A stretch of DNA of 64,000 nt from Nocardioides sp. SYSU D00038 (lineage in GTDB: Bacteria; Actinomycetota; Actinomycetes; Propionibacteriales; Nocardioidaceae). Numbering within the stretch: the stretch's first letter is position 1; the number at the start of each line of letters is the position of its first letter. Below are positions 7,370 to 15,391 of this stretch, piece after piece. The stretch lies in contig NZ_JAFFJT010000005.1 of assembly GCF_016924665.1 (NCBI RefSeq), positions 186,001-250,000 of the forward strand, written 5' to 3'. The notes below the pieces were generated by a model. The model ran no database searches, was not told where the DNA came from, and worked only from the letters and a program-made list of their open reading frames with translations. Made by a program: the position numbers and the translations under genes.

Positions 7370-8922
7370 GCCGTGGCCTTTCTGTCTGCGGGGGCGGGCC
7401 AGACGGCACTCATCCTCCACGTCACCGGGTCGCCGGTGCGAATCGCGCGCTGGGCGGCGGCGAAGCCCTCCCGCGCGGTCACCGTGCCGCCGGCGGCACG
7501 GACGGCGTCGTCGAGCCCACCGGGTGCGAACGGCCGCACCGGGCCGGCCTCGTGCTCGACCGACCACGCGCGGGCCCGGCGCCGGGTCATCGACGTCCCC
7601 TCGAGGTGGAGCGCGCCACCGGGCCGGAGCACCATCGACACCAGCTGCCAGAAGTTCGCGCGACCGTCGTCGTCGAGCGACTCCAGCAGGCCGCGGGCGA
7701 CCACGACCCGGGCGCCCCGGCGGCGGCTGAGCAGCGCGCCGCGCGCGAGCACGTCGCGCAGGTCGAGCAGGTTGAGGTCGGAGAGCCGGGCCTCCTCGGA
7801 GACGGTGCGGCCCGCGCCCGGCGGCAGCGCGTAGTCCAGGCCGAGCACCCGTCGTCCGCTGCTCGCCCAGTGGCGCACGTCGGCGCCGCCACCGCAGCCG
7901 ACCTCGACGATGAGCGCCCCGGGGTCGACCTGCTCCTCGACCCAACGGGCGAAGTCGGACGGCCGCGGCGGGTCGGCCAGCTCGAGGCGGTGCCGGTGGG
8001 TCCAGTCACGCCGGCCGAGCATCAGCGAGCCGAACCACCCGTCGAAGCGGCGCACGATCTCGGGCCCGGGCTCGTGCTTGAACGACGGGTCGGGCACCCG
8101 CCAGCCGGGACCGTAGGAGACCTCCAGCAGCGCGGGCACGTCGGCGGGCGCCGGCAGCTGCTCGCCCTCGAACTCGATGTCGCGCAGCGGCAGCACCGCG
8201 GAGCGGGGCAGCGGGGCGCGCACCGTGGCGGTCTCGTGGAGGCGGCCGTCGAGGAAGAACGTGGTGTAGAGGTCGATGCTGGCCGCGGCGCCGTCGGGGG
8301 CGCGGAACAGCACGGTGAGGAAGCTGCCGGACTTGTACTGCACCCGCATGCCCGCGCGGCGCAGCGCGCGGCCGATCCGCCACAGCTCGAGCGTCATCAG
8401 CGCCGGGGTCGGCTGCTCGCTGAGGTAGCACAGGTCGATGTCGGAGTCGTGCCCGATGACCGAGCCGTCGCGGGCGGCGCCGAGAAGGGTGCCGAAGGCG
8501 ATCCAGCCCTCGATGCCGCACTCCTCGCGCATCACCGCGAGCATCTGCTGGGCCTTGTCGGTCATCGCCTCGACCACGCCCGACCCCCGGCGGGCGTCGA
8601 AGGGGCGCTGGATCAGACCCCACTTGTCGATGATGATCGGGTTGCCGCGCTTGTCGACGAACGACACCGGGTCGGTGCCGGTGCCGAACTGGACGGTGTC
8701 GGCGAACAGCTCGGTGTCGCCCTGCAGCACCCGCACCCGGGACCGGCCGTCGAGCCGGCGCTTGAGCACCTTGGGCCACGACACGGTGACCGGCTCGCGG
8801 GTGGGCTCGTCGACGGCGAAGGACCAGACGCGCCGTGCGTCGAACTCGACGTCGCCCGCGCCGCCGAACCCGCCGTCGAAGTGGATCCCGCGGTCGTCGA
8901 CGCGCACGCTCGTGGGTGTCAT
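7366..8922 (-). CDS. LicD-type nucleotidyltransferase fused to a SAM methyltransferase
   Basis: A 518-aa two-domain protein. Residues about 120-300 form a LicD/nucleotidyltransferase-fold domain: GTLLGAARDGSVIGHDSDID (144-163) is the LicD signature with the DxD metal site, and SIDLYTTFFLDG gives the later Asp strand. Residues about 320-515 are a class I methyltransferase with motif I LIVEVGCGGGADV (337-349). An N-terminal stretch of about 100 residues is unassigned. LicD proteins transfer phosphocholine or sugar-phosphate-type groups to glycans. The fusion suggests a transferred group that is also methylated, or modification and methylation of one glycan. The start has AAGGA 6 nt upstream. 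First gene of the GTGA-overlapped set ending in the YfhO-like gene. Confidence 0.8.
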   Translation of the reverse strand: MTPTSVRVDDRGIHFDGGFGGAGDVEFDARRVWSFAVDEPTREPVTVSWPKVLKRRLDGRSRVRVLQGDTELFADTVQFGTGTDPVSFVDKRGNPIIIDKWGLIQRPFDARRGSGVVEAMTDKAQQMLAVMREECGIEGWIAFGTLLGAARDGSVIGHDSDIDLCYLSEQPTPALMTLELWRIGRALRRAGMRVQYKSGSFLTVLFRAPDGAAASIDLYTTFFLDGRLHETATVRAPLPRSAVLPLRDIEFEGEQLPAPADVPALLEVSYGPGWRVPDPSFKHEPGPEIVRRFDGWFGSLMLGRRDWTHRHRLELADPPRPSDFARWVEEQVDPGALIVEVGCGGGADVRHWASSGRRVLGLDYALPPGAGRTVSEEARLSDLNLLDLRDVLARGALLSRRRGARVVVARGLLESLDDDGRANFWQLVSMVLRPGGALHLEGTSMTRRRARAWSVEHEAGPVRPFAPGGLDDAVRAAGGTVTAREGFAAAQRAIRTGDPVTWRMSAVWPAPADRKATA

Positions 8923-8973
8923 CGATCGTCCTTGCTGGCCCCGGGCCGCACGGCTTGCCGACCCGCGAGGAAC

Positions 8974-11900
8974 CTATCGCACCGCGAAGCGCGAGGCGTG
9001 CACGGAGTGGTCGGTGATCCGGCGCACGGTGGCGCCCTGGTCGATGCGGAAGCCGTTGAACACGCCCTTGGAGCCGAAGATCCAGTCGACCCGGCGCCCG
9101 GCGGGCGGCGTGCACTTGCCGTTCTTGAACGAGCCACCCAGGCCGGCCACCAGGTCGGTGCGCCGCACCACCTTGCAGAACAGCTCCTCGCGCTCGTTGA
9201 AGTCGCCGGTGAGCATGATCGGCAGCTTGTCCTTGGCGAGCTTCTGGATCGTCTTGATCACGATGTTGGTCGCCCGGTCGCGGTCGGCCTCCATCTTGCC
9301 CGGCGAGAAGTGCACGTTGATGAGGTAGACCTGACCGCCGCTGGGCTTGTGGCGCAGGCGCACCACCGGCTGCGGTCGGTAGCCGTCCATGAACGGGATC
9401 GAGATCGTGCTCTTGTACGTCGCCTGCCACATCGAGTTGCGCCACATCACCGACTGGGGCGCCCCGCTGTAGCCGAGCGTGTTGCCCGGGAAGAAGCTGA
9501 ACGTGCCCGAGGTGGCCTCGTTGAGCGCCAGCACCTGGTCGGGCTGGAGCTCCTGGGTGCCGATGAGCGACGGGGTCTTGGCCCCGATCAGCTCGCTGGA
9601 CCACTCGGCGCGGATCCGGCCGGGGGCCCAGTCGGAGCGCCCGCCCGAGGGCGAGGTGTGCTGGCTGCCGAGCACGTTGAAGGTCATGATCCGGAAGTGG
9701 TAGCCGGTCACCTTCTTGGCGGCGGCCGGCACCGCGGGACGGTCACCGAGCTGGCGCTCCACGATCTCGCCGGGCGCCATCCGCGCGAGCTGGGCGTCGG
9801 TCTCGGTATTGCGCTTGAACGCCACGGGGGCGAGCCGGGCGGTCGAGCCGCCGACCCGCACGGCGTTGCCGAGCTGGCCCAGCTCGTTGCTGCCCCAGCA
9901 GGTGGCCCGGCCCGGTGCGCTGCCGCAGTGGTGCAGCCAGCCGGCGGAGATCGCGGTCAGGGCGCGCTCGCTGCGCGCGACGGGGGTGGTGGAGTGGCCG
10001 ATCGGCCCGCCCACCTCGCCGTAGCGGTTGTCGCCCCAGCACCACGGCCGCCCGGTGTTGTCGAGGGCGCAGGTGCTGTCGTCGCCCGCGGAGACACCGG
10101 TCCAGACCCGGCCCGGCGCCACGGTCACGGGGCTGCGCGAGGAGGTGGTGGTGCCGTTGCCGAGCTGGCCGCGCTGGTTGAAGCCCCAGCAGGCGAGCTC
10201 GCCGCTGACCCGGATGCCGCAGGTGTGGCCCCACGCCGTGGACAGCTGGCGCCAACCGCCCCCGAGGACCCGTGCCGGTGCGGTGCGCCGGGTGACGGTG
10301 CCGTCGCCGAGCTGGCCCAGGGTGTTCTCGCCCCAGCACCAGGCGCTGCCGTCGCGGCGGGTGCCGCAGGTGTGCCACCCGGAGGCGACCACGCCGGTCC
10401 AGTCGCGCGCCGTACCGACGCGCACGGGCACGGCGCGGTGCCGCTCGGTGCGGCCGATGCCGAGCTGGCCGCGCAGGTTCTGGCCCCAGCACCACAGGGA
10501 GCCGTCGTTCTTGGTGGCGCAGGCGTGGAACCACGAGGCCGAGACGTCGCGCCAGTCGCTGGCGGTGCCGACCCGCTTGGGCGACTTCACCGGCCCGGAC
10601 TTGGCGCTGCCGATCTGGCCGTAGTTGTTCAGCCCCCAGCAGTAGAGCTGGCCGTTGTCCTTGATGCCGCAGGTCGAGCTGCCGCTCGTGCTGATGTCGA
10701 CCCACTTCGACTGCTGCACCCGGGTCGGCTGGGGCCGATGGGTGGTCGACCCGTCGCCGAGCTGGCCGTAGTCGTTGCGACCCCAGCACCACGCGGTCTT
10801 GTCGGAGCGGGTCTCGCAGCTGGCCTGGCCGCCGGCCGAGATCGAGACCGCCTCGGCCTGCACCGAGATCACCAGCACGCCGGTGCGCGCGGGCGTCGGC
10901 GGGGTGGTGCCCCGGACCTGGTAGGTCAGGTTCCAGGTGCCGGTGCCGGTGGGGGTGCCGCTCACCCGGCCGGTCGAGGAGAGGTCGATGCCCGCGGGCT
11001 CGCCCCCGACGACCTGCCACCGCACCCCGGCCCGCGCCCGGGGCGCGACGTCGGCGGCGAGCTGGATGGCGAGCGGCTCCTTCTGGCGGGCGTTGTAGAC
11101 CTGGGTGGCCGGCTTGGGCACCGGGCGGAGGCGGGTGTGGGCGAGCAGCCCCGAGCGCACCCGCGCCCCCGCGGCGTTCTTGCGGGCGTACGACGCCGCG
11201 ACGCTGCGCGCCCGGGCCAGGCTGGTGCGGCCGGGGGCGCAGACGAGGTCGCGCTTGGTGCAGACCGACCACGCCGCGAAGGTGCCGCGGGCGGGTGGCA
11301 GGTCGGGCTGGGCGGTGCTGCGGCGGTTCAGCAGCCCGCGCGAGGATCGCGGGGCGGCGGGGTTGCCGTCGAGCGGCGTGACGCTGCCGCCGCGGCGGTC
11401 GGGGTCGGAGACGAGCACGACCGCGGTGAGCTGGGCGACGTCCCCCCGCGCGGCCAGGCGGGCCGCGGTGCGGTGGGCGACGGCCGCGCCCTGGGCGTAG
11501 CCGACGAGCACGACCTGACGCTCGGGGCACGCGGCGACCGCCGCGCCGACCGCGCGGCTGGCGGTGTCGACGCCGGCGGCGATCGGCTTCTTCCAGGCGT
11601 TGATGGACGACCTGCGCAGGCCCGCGGCCACGTCGGCGGTCGCCCGGCGCCCCTTGACCAGGGTGCCGAGACCCGGCGTCGACCAGCGCGGCAGCCGCTG
11701 GGTCGAGGTGGTCCGGCCGGCGGCGCGCGCCTTGGCGAGGTAGCGCGCCGAGACCGCCTCGACGGTCGGCCCGAACGTCGTCTTGCGGCCGGGTCGCTCG
11801 CCGTTGCCGTCGATGCCGATGACCAGCACGTCGGCGCACCGGGTCACCCGGGCGACCGTCCGGGCGTCGCCGCGGGCGGCGGCGCTGCCGGCGGCGGGCT

Positions 11901-12033
11901 CGGCCGACCCGGCCGGGTCGGCGTCACCCTGGGCCACGACGCTCAGCGCCGTGGCCGCGAGGGTGACGGTGACGCCAGCCGAGGCGAGGATCGACCACAC
12001 CCGACGACTCATTGCGACAACGTTAGGTGCCAC
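8974..12033 (-). CDS. Secreted fusion: cutinase-like (Ser to Ala), Ig-like, seven RCC1-type repeats, EEP nuclease/phosphatase
   Basis: A 1019-aa exported protein. After an N-terminal signal sequence (RRVWSILASAGVTVTLAATA), residues about 60-285 resemble cutinases (CADVLVIGIDGNGERPG, a CPERQVVLVGYAQGAAV strand), but the nucleophile Ser of GYSQG is Ala. A short beta domain follows (DLSSTGRVSGTPTGTGTW), then seven RCC1-like repeats, each with a Cys pair and WCWGxNxxGQLG, roughly 393-735. The C-terminal 260 residues are an endonuclease/exonuclease/phosphatase domain with all expected residues: MTFNVLG, GTQEL, VHFSPG, TGDFNE, VDWIFG, ITDHS. GGGAGG-type GGGAGG lies 8 nt before the GTG start. The gene follows the PLD-like gene by 43 nt and is probably cotranscribed with it. 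Overall role unknown; an extracellular phosphodiesterase on a repeat scaffold is the best reading. Confidence 0.85.
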   Translation of the reverse strand: MAPNVVAMSRRVWSILASAGVTVTLAATALSVVAQGDADPAGSAEPAAGSAAARGDARTVARVTRCADVLVIGIDGNGERPGRKTTFGPTVEAVSARYLAKARAAGRTTSTQRLPRWSTPGLGTLVKGRRATADVAAGLRRSSINAWKKPIAAGVDTASRAVGAAVAACPERQVVLVGYAQGAAVAHRTAARLAARGDVAQLTAVVLVSDPDRRGGSVTPLDGNPAAPRSSRGLLNRRSTAQPDLPPARGTFAAWSVCTKRDLVCAPGRTSLARARSVAASYARKNAAGARVRSGLLAHTRLRPVPKPATQVYNARQKEPLAIQLAADVAPRARAGVRWQVVGGEPAGIDLSSTGRVSGTPTGTGTWNLTYQVRGTTPPTPARTGVLVISVQAEAVSISAGGQASCETRSDKTAWCWGRNDYGQLGDGSTTHRPQPTRVQQSKWVDISTSGSSTCGIKDNGQLYCWGLNNYGQIGSAKSGPVKSPKRVGTASDWRDVSASWFHACATKNDGSLWCWGQNLRGQLGIGRTERHRAVPVRVGTARDWTGVVASGWHTCGTRRDGSAWCWGENTLGQLGDGTVTRRTAPARVLGGGWRQLSTAWGHTCGIRVSGELACWGFNQRGQLGNGTTTSSRSPVTVAPGRVWTGVSAGDDSTCALDNTGRPWCWGDNRYGEVGGPIGHSTTPVARSERALTAISAGWLHHCGSAPGRATCWGSNELGQLGNAVRVGGSTARLAPVAFKRNTETDAQLARMAPGEIVERQLGDRPAVPAAAKKVTGYHFRIMTFNVLGSQHTSPSGGRSDWAPGRIRAEWSSELIGAKTPSLIGTQELQPDQVLALNEATSGTFSFFPGNTLGYSGAPQSVMWRNSMWQATYKSTISIPFMDGYRPQPVVRLRHKPSGGQVYLINVHFSPGKMEADRDRATNIVIKTIQKLAKDKLPIMLTGDFNEREELFCKVVRRTDLVAGLGGSFKNGKCTPPAGRRVDWIFGSKGVFNGFRIDQGATVRRITDHSVHASRFAVR

Positions 12034-12076
12034 GAGCGGTGCCTCCCGAGAGACACGCGGGGATGCCCCGCGTTGG

Positions 12077-13417
12077 TCAGAACTCCTGCTTGATCAGGGC
12101 GTAGGGGTCGACGCCGCGCCGGCGGGCGCGCTCGGTGACCGCGTCCCCCGTCATCTGGTCGAAGGAGAGCGGCGACTTGCGGGCCGCGCCCGTGGCCTGG
12201 GTGTCGGTGGTCCACGACGCCGGCCGGTGGGTGAACATGTAGTTGATCCACCGGATGTAGCGGTCGGTGATCGCCCGGCGCGGCAGCACGCCGACGACCT
12301 CGTCGCTGGCCAGCGCGACGCCGGTCCAGTTGGCCGAGCCGTTGAACGTGACCCGGGCGTTGGTCTTGCCGTCGTAGACGCCGCTCACGGCCATCGACTT
12401 CATGTGCACGTAGCGGTCGTAGATGCCGTTGAGGTCGCGGTCCCACGCGAGGTGGGTCAGGCCGACGCCCGAACCGCGCAGGATCTTGACGACCTCGTTG
12501 CCGAACATGGCGTAGACGACGCGGATGTCGCAGCCGCTGCGGCGCATCGAGGCCAGCTTGCGGGCCAGCTTGATCCCCCGCGGGCCGTGCATGGCCGTCT
12601 GGGCCATCCGGATCACCGTGCGGCCGTTGCGGCCCGCGCCACGGGTCGCGCCGGTGCACCGGATCTTGTTGAGGACCGCGAGGTCGGGGTCGCCGACGGC
12701 CTTCGGGCCGCGGAAGGGGTAGAAGATGCCGGTGAAGCTGCCGGCGGTGAACCGGCGGTAGGAGCCGCCGCGCACGCCGGAGTCCTTCGCCATCTCCTTG
12801 AAGACCTGGTCGAACTCGTCGTAGACCTTCTGGTTCCGCTTCATCGTGAACAGGTCGTTCCACTGGATGGTGGCGGCGAGGTCGGTGGCGTTGTTGGAGC
12901 CGTACATGACGACGTTGGTGTTCTTGGCCTTCTTGCCGACCTTGGAGAACAGGAAGAACTTCGAGTGCGCGATGCCGCCGCGGGCGCGGCACGAGGAGAT
13001 GCACTTGCGCAGCCAGCTCGTCATGTCGGCCTTGCGCTTCTTGTTGTAGCGGCGCAGCTCGTTGACCAACCGGGCGACGTCACGGTTGGGGTTGCCGGCG
13101 GTGGCGTTGATCCGGTCCATCACGATCCGCACCGAGACGCCGCGCTTGTTGGCGGCGATGAGCGCGTTGGCGATGCCGGGGCTGCGCACGTTCCAGGACG
13201 CGATCCGGATCTGCTGTCCGTGCTTGACGGTGTTGATCGTCCGCACCAGGTGGCGGAAGATCGCCCGCTCGGAAGCGGCCGACCCGTAGGGGTTGTTGAA
13301 CTTCACGCCCGCCGGCGGCGAGTAGTTGTCAGGGGCTGCGGTGGCCGTCGGGGCCAGTCCCACCCACAGCACCGTCACGATGCCCAGGCACAGCATCGAT
13401 CGCATTGCTCGCTTCAA
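12077..13417 (-). CDS. Secreted phospholipase D-superfamily protein
   Basis: Predicted exported protein of 446 aa with two PLD half-sites. Signal peptide: RSMLCLGIVTVLWVGLAPTA. First half-site is AHSKFFLFS (His151, Lys153) followed by MYGSNNAT; second is VHMKSMAVSG (His338, Lys340) followed by NGSANWTG. Both keep His, Lys and the Ser/Asn strand, but the usual Asp is Ser in each, so activity or specificity may differ from classical PLD. Possible substrates are DNA, phospholipid or wall phosphodiesters. The TTG start is chosen for its GGGAG 7 nt upstream; ATG four codons later is an alternative. It heads the run that includes the RCC1-EEP fusion and has a candidate promoter and GTCACA-type site upstream. 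Confidence 0.82.
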   Translation of the reverse strand: MKRAMRSMLCLGIVTVLWVGLAPTATAAPDNYSPPAGVKFNNPYGSAASERAIFRHLVRTINTVKHGQQIRIASWNVRSPGIANALIAANKRGVSVRIVMDRINATAGNPNRDVARLVNELRRYNKKRKADMTSWLRKCISSCRARGGIAHSKFFLFSKVGKKAKNTNVVMYGSNNATDLAATIQWNDLFTMKRNQKVYDEFDQVFKEMAKDSGVRGGSYRRFTAGSFTGIFYPFRGPKAVGDPDLAVLNKIRCTGATRGAGRNGRTVIRMAQTAMHGPRGIKLARKLASMRRSGCDIRVVYAMFGNEVVKILRGSGVGLTHLAWDRDLNGIYDRYVHMKSMAVSGVYDGKTNARVTFNGSANWTGVALASDEVVGVLPRRAITDRYIRWINYMFTHRPASWTTDTQATGAARKSPLSFDQMTGDAVTERARRRGVDPYALIKQEF

Positions 13418-13507
13418 GAGTCCACTCCCAGTGTGTCGCGTCCGCGGTGGCCTCGGGGCCACCGACAACGTCGCGCGCGCAGGGGACGTCACGCGAGATG
13501 CGGGAAA

Positions 13508-13545
13508 ACCTTAACCCGGAAGTCCGGGCAGGCACATTCGTCACA
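13508..13545 (-). promoter_or_regulatory. Candidate promoter with GTCACA-like direct repeat before the PLD gene
   Basis: On the minus strand TAAGGT (13508-13513) is a possible -10. Around the expected -35 the plus strand reads GGCACATTCGTCACAC (13531-13546), a 9-bp-period direct repeat GGCACA-N3-GTCACA that resembles the mycobacterial MtrA site in one perfect and one degenerate half. The roughly 85-nt leader contains the hairpin GGTGGCC-TCGG-GGCCACC (13446-13463). Confidence 0.35.
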
Positions 13546-13602
13546 CTGAACTCAGGCGACGTGTTGCGAACCGGCAGGTCAGCGGTGCCGTCGAGGGGTC
13601 GC

Positions 13603-14070
13603 TCAGGCGGTGCAGGCCCGGATCGCCGCGCGGTAGCCGGGGTCCTTGGCCAGGGTCGTCCCGACCTCGTTCACCTTCCGGCCCACCACGGCGTAGAACT
13701 TCTTCGCGTAGATGACCAGGGGCGCGCCGAAGGAGCAGTAGAAGGCGTCGGGCTCGACCAGGACGCCGTCCTCGAGGCAGCCCTTGTAGGGCCGGGGCAG
13801 CTTCCTGCCGGCCACCCAGACCTCCGCGCAGTCGGGCCGGGGCGGGGTGGAGGGCGTCGCCGAGGCCGATTCCGTCGGGGCGGGCTCCGTCGGCTCGGTC
13901 TCCGGCGTCGGGGTCGCGCTGGCGGGGGTGTCGCTGCTCGCGTCGGTGGCGGTATCACCGGTGCCGTCGTCGTCGGAGCAGGCCGAGCCGAGCAGCAGGA
14001 CGACGGCCGCCAGGACCGCGGCGGCACCGCGGCGCCGGGCGCCGGCGCGGGTGGGGTGGTGGGTCAGCAT
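13603..14070 (-). CDS. Predicted lipoprotein, unknown function
   Basis: A 155-aa protein with a lipobox: Arg-rich start, hydrophobic segment AAAVLAAVVLLLG, then SAC, so the mature protein would begin with a lipidated Cys. An Asp/Ser/Thr/Pro/Glu-rich linker of about 50 residues leads to a small C-terminal domain with four cysteines (DCAEVW, KGCLEDG, FYCSFG, RACTA) that could form two disulfides outside the membrane. ATG with GAGGAG upstream. No named family recognised. It lies between the two secreted EEP/PLD genes and the second EEP gene, on the same strand. Confidence 0.72.
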   Translation of the reverse strand: MLTHHPTRAGARRRGAAAVLAAVVLLLGSACSDDDGTGDTATDASSDTPASATPTPETEPTEPAPTESASATPSTPPRPDCAEVWVAGRKLPRPYKGCLEDGVLVEPDAFYCSFGAPLVIYAKKFYAVVGRKVNEVGTTLAKDPGYRAAIRACTA

Positions 14071-14080
14071 GGCGTCTCCT

Positions 14081-14137
14081 CGGTGGTGCTCGGTGGTGCT
14101 GCGGGTGCTCGGCGGGTGCTCGGGTGCTCGGGGTGGC
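14081..14137. repeat. Short tandem GGTGCTCGG-type repeats
   Basis: About five degenerate copies of a 9-10 bp unit (cggtggtgct, cggtggtgct, gcgggtgctc, ggcgggtgct, cgggtgctcg) fill the gap between the lipoprotein and the downstream EEP gene. Such a tract is prone to slippage; it lies in the leader region of the lipoprotein gene just ahead of its GAGGAG site. Confidence 0.6.
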
Positions 14138-14143
14138 CGCGGC

Positions 14144-15211
14144 TCAGTCCGGCATGTGCGAGGTGTCGGTGACCCGGGCCGAGGCGTGGATGAAGTAGTG
14201 GTCTGACGCGCCGGTGGAGCGGGAGGCTCCGTCCTGGACGTAGCCGGAGAAGTCGACCTCGCCGCCGCCCATGATCCAGTCGACCCGCAGCGGGCCGGGC
14301 GGGAGGCTGCACCCCCCGGAGCCGCTGCCGCCGTTGGCCCCCACCAGCCCGGTGGACGTGGCGACCGAGCAGAAGAACTCGGTGTGCTCGTTGACGTCGC
14401 CGACGATGAAGACCGGACGCCCGGTCGCGCGCATCTCTCGGATCAGCTCGACCTGGATCCCGGTCGCCGCATCGCGCTCCCCCTCCAGCCCGCGGGCGGA
14501 GTTGTGGGTGTTGATGACGAAGAACTCCGCCCCCGACGTGCGCTCCTTGAGCAGCACGTAGGGCATCGGGATCGTCTGGCGGTCGAATGGGTAGTTGCGG
14601 TAGCCGGTGTCGAGCAGGTCGAACCGCTCGGTGCGCCAGGCGATCTGGAGCCGGTAGCCCTGGCGGCCCAGCCCGTCGCTGCGCGGCCAGATGGTGTAGC
14701 CGCCGAGCCGGGCGTCGAGGACGGGCTGCTGGTCGCGCTGGACCTCCTGCATCCCCATCACGTCGATCCCGCGGTCGACGACGAGGCCGGCGCTGGTGGC
14801 GGCGCGGGCCGGACCGGGCCCGTAGCCGCCCGGGCCGGCGGTGTGCTGGCTGCCGAGGATGTTGAGGGTGCCGATGCGCATGTCGAAGACGCGCGGGGCA
14901 AGCTTCTGCAGCTGGCGGCCCGACCGCAGCACCCGCTGCACCCGCTCCAGGGTCTCCCCCGCGACCACGGGGGGCGCCTGCCCGGCCGGTTGCACGGGCT
15001 GCTCGTCCGGGGTCGAGGAGGCCGGGGCCGACGGGGTGGCCGCATCGGGGTCGACGGCGCGGGCGCCGTCGCCGACGGCGTTCTCGGGCGGCTCGCCGGT
15101 CAGGCCGAGGGCGTTGCCCACCAGCAGTCCGACGAAGACGAGGACGACGGCGAGCGAGCCGAGGACCCGGAGCCGCGGGGCGCGGGAGCGCGACGCCGCG
15201 TGCTTCGACAC
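14144..15211 (-). CDS. Secreted or membrane-anchored endonuclease/exonuclease/phosphatase family protein
   Basis: A 355-aa protein with an N-terminal hydrophobic segment (LRVLGSLAVVLVFVGLLVGNAL), a Pro/Ala/Asp-rich linker, and an EEP domain from about residue 100. The catalytic set is complete: GTLNILGSQHT, MGMQEVQ, INTHNSARG, VGDVNEHTEFFC, VDWIMGG, GASDHYFIH. It is clearly paralogous to the C-terminal domain of the RCC1 fusion at 8974-12033, sharing LGSQHT, the FC...C pair and the RVDWI strand. Likely an extracellular phosphodiesterase, with DNA, phospholipid head groups or wall polymers as possible targets. GTG start with GAGGAGG 6 nt upstream. Confidence 0.85.
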   Translation of the reverse strand: MSKHAASRSRAPRLRVLGSLAVVLVFVGLLVGNALGLTGEPPENAVGDGARAVDPDAATPSAPASSTPDEQPVQPAGQAPPVVAGETLERVQRVLRSGRQLQKLAPRVFDMRIGTLNILGSQHTAGPGGYGPGPARAATSAGLVVDRGIDVMGMQEVQRDQQPVLDARLGGYTIWPRSDGLGRQGYRLQIAWRTERFDLLDTGYRNYPFDRQTIPMPYVLLKERTSGAEFFVINTHNSARGLEGERDAATGIQVELIREMRATGRPVFIVGDVNEHTEFFCSVATSTGLVGANGGSGSGGCSLPPGPLRVDWIMGGGEVDFSGYVQDGASRSTGASDHYFIHASARVTDTSHMPD

Positions 15212-15377
15212 GTGGGTCCTCCTCGCGCTGCCGATCGGGGTGGGTCGGGCGTCCCGGTGCCGTCGCCGGGTCGCCGCGCGGCGACCACGTTACCCGAGGC
15301 GGACCGGGCTCCTCCCGGGTTCGGGACTGCTGGTCCCTGCCGGTCCGGTGCTGCCGGGCCGGGAGGCCCGGGGCCGG

Positions 15378-15383
15378 TAGCGT
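15378..15383 (+). promoter_or_regulatory. -10 box TAGCGT, leaderless start of MgtE_N gene
   Basis: TAGCGT ends 8 nt before the GTG at 15392, so transcription would begin at or next to the start codon. There is no ribosome-binding site. One of a series of such arrangements in the window. Confidence 0.5.
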
Positions 15384-15391
15384 TCGGTGTC

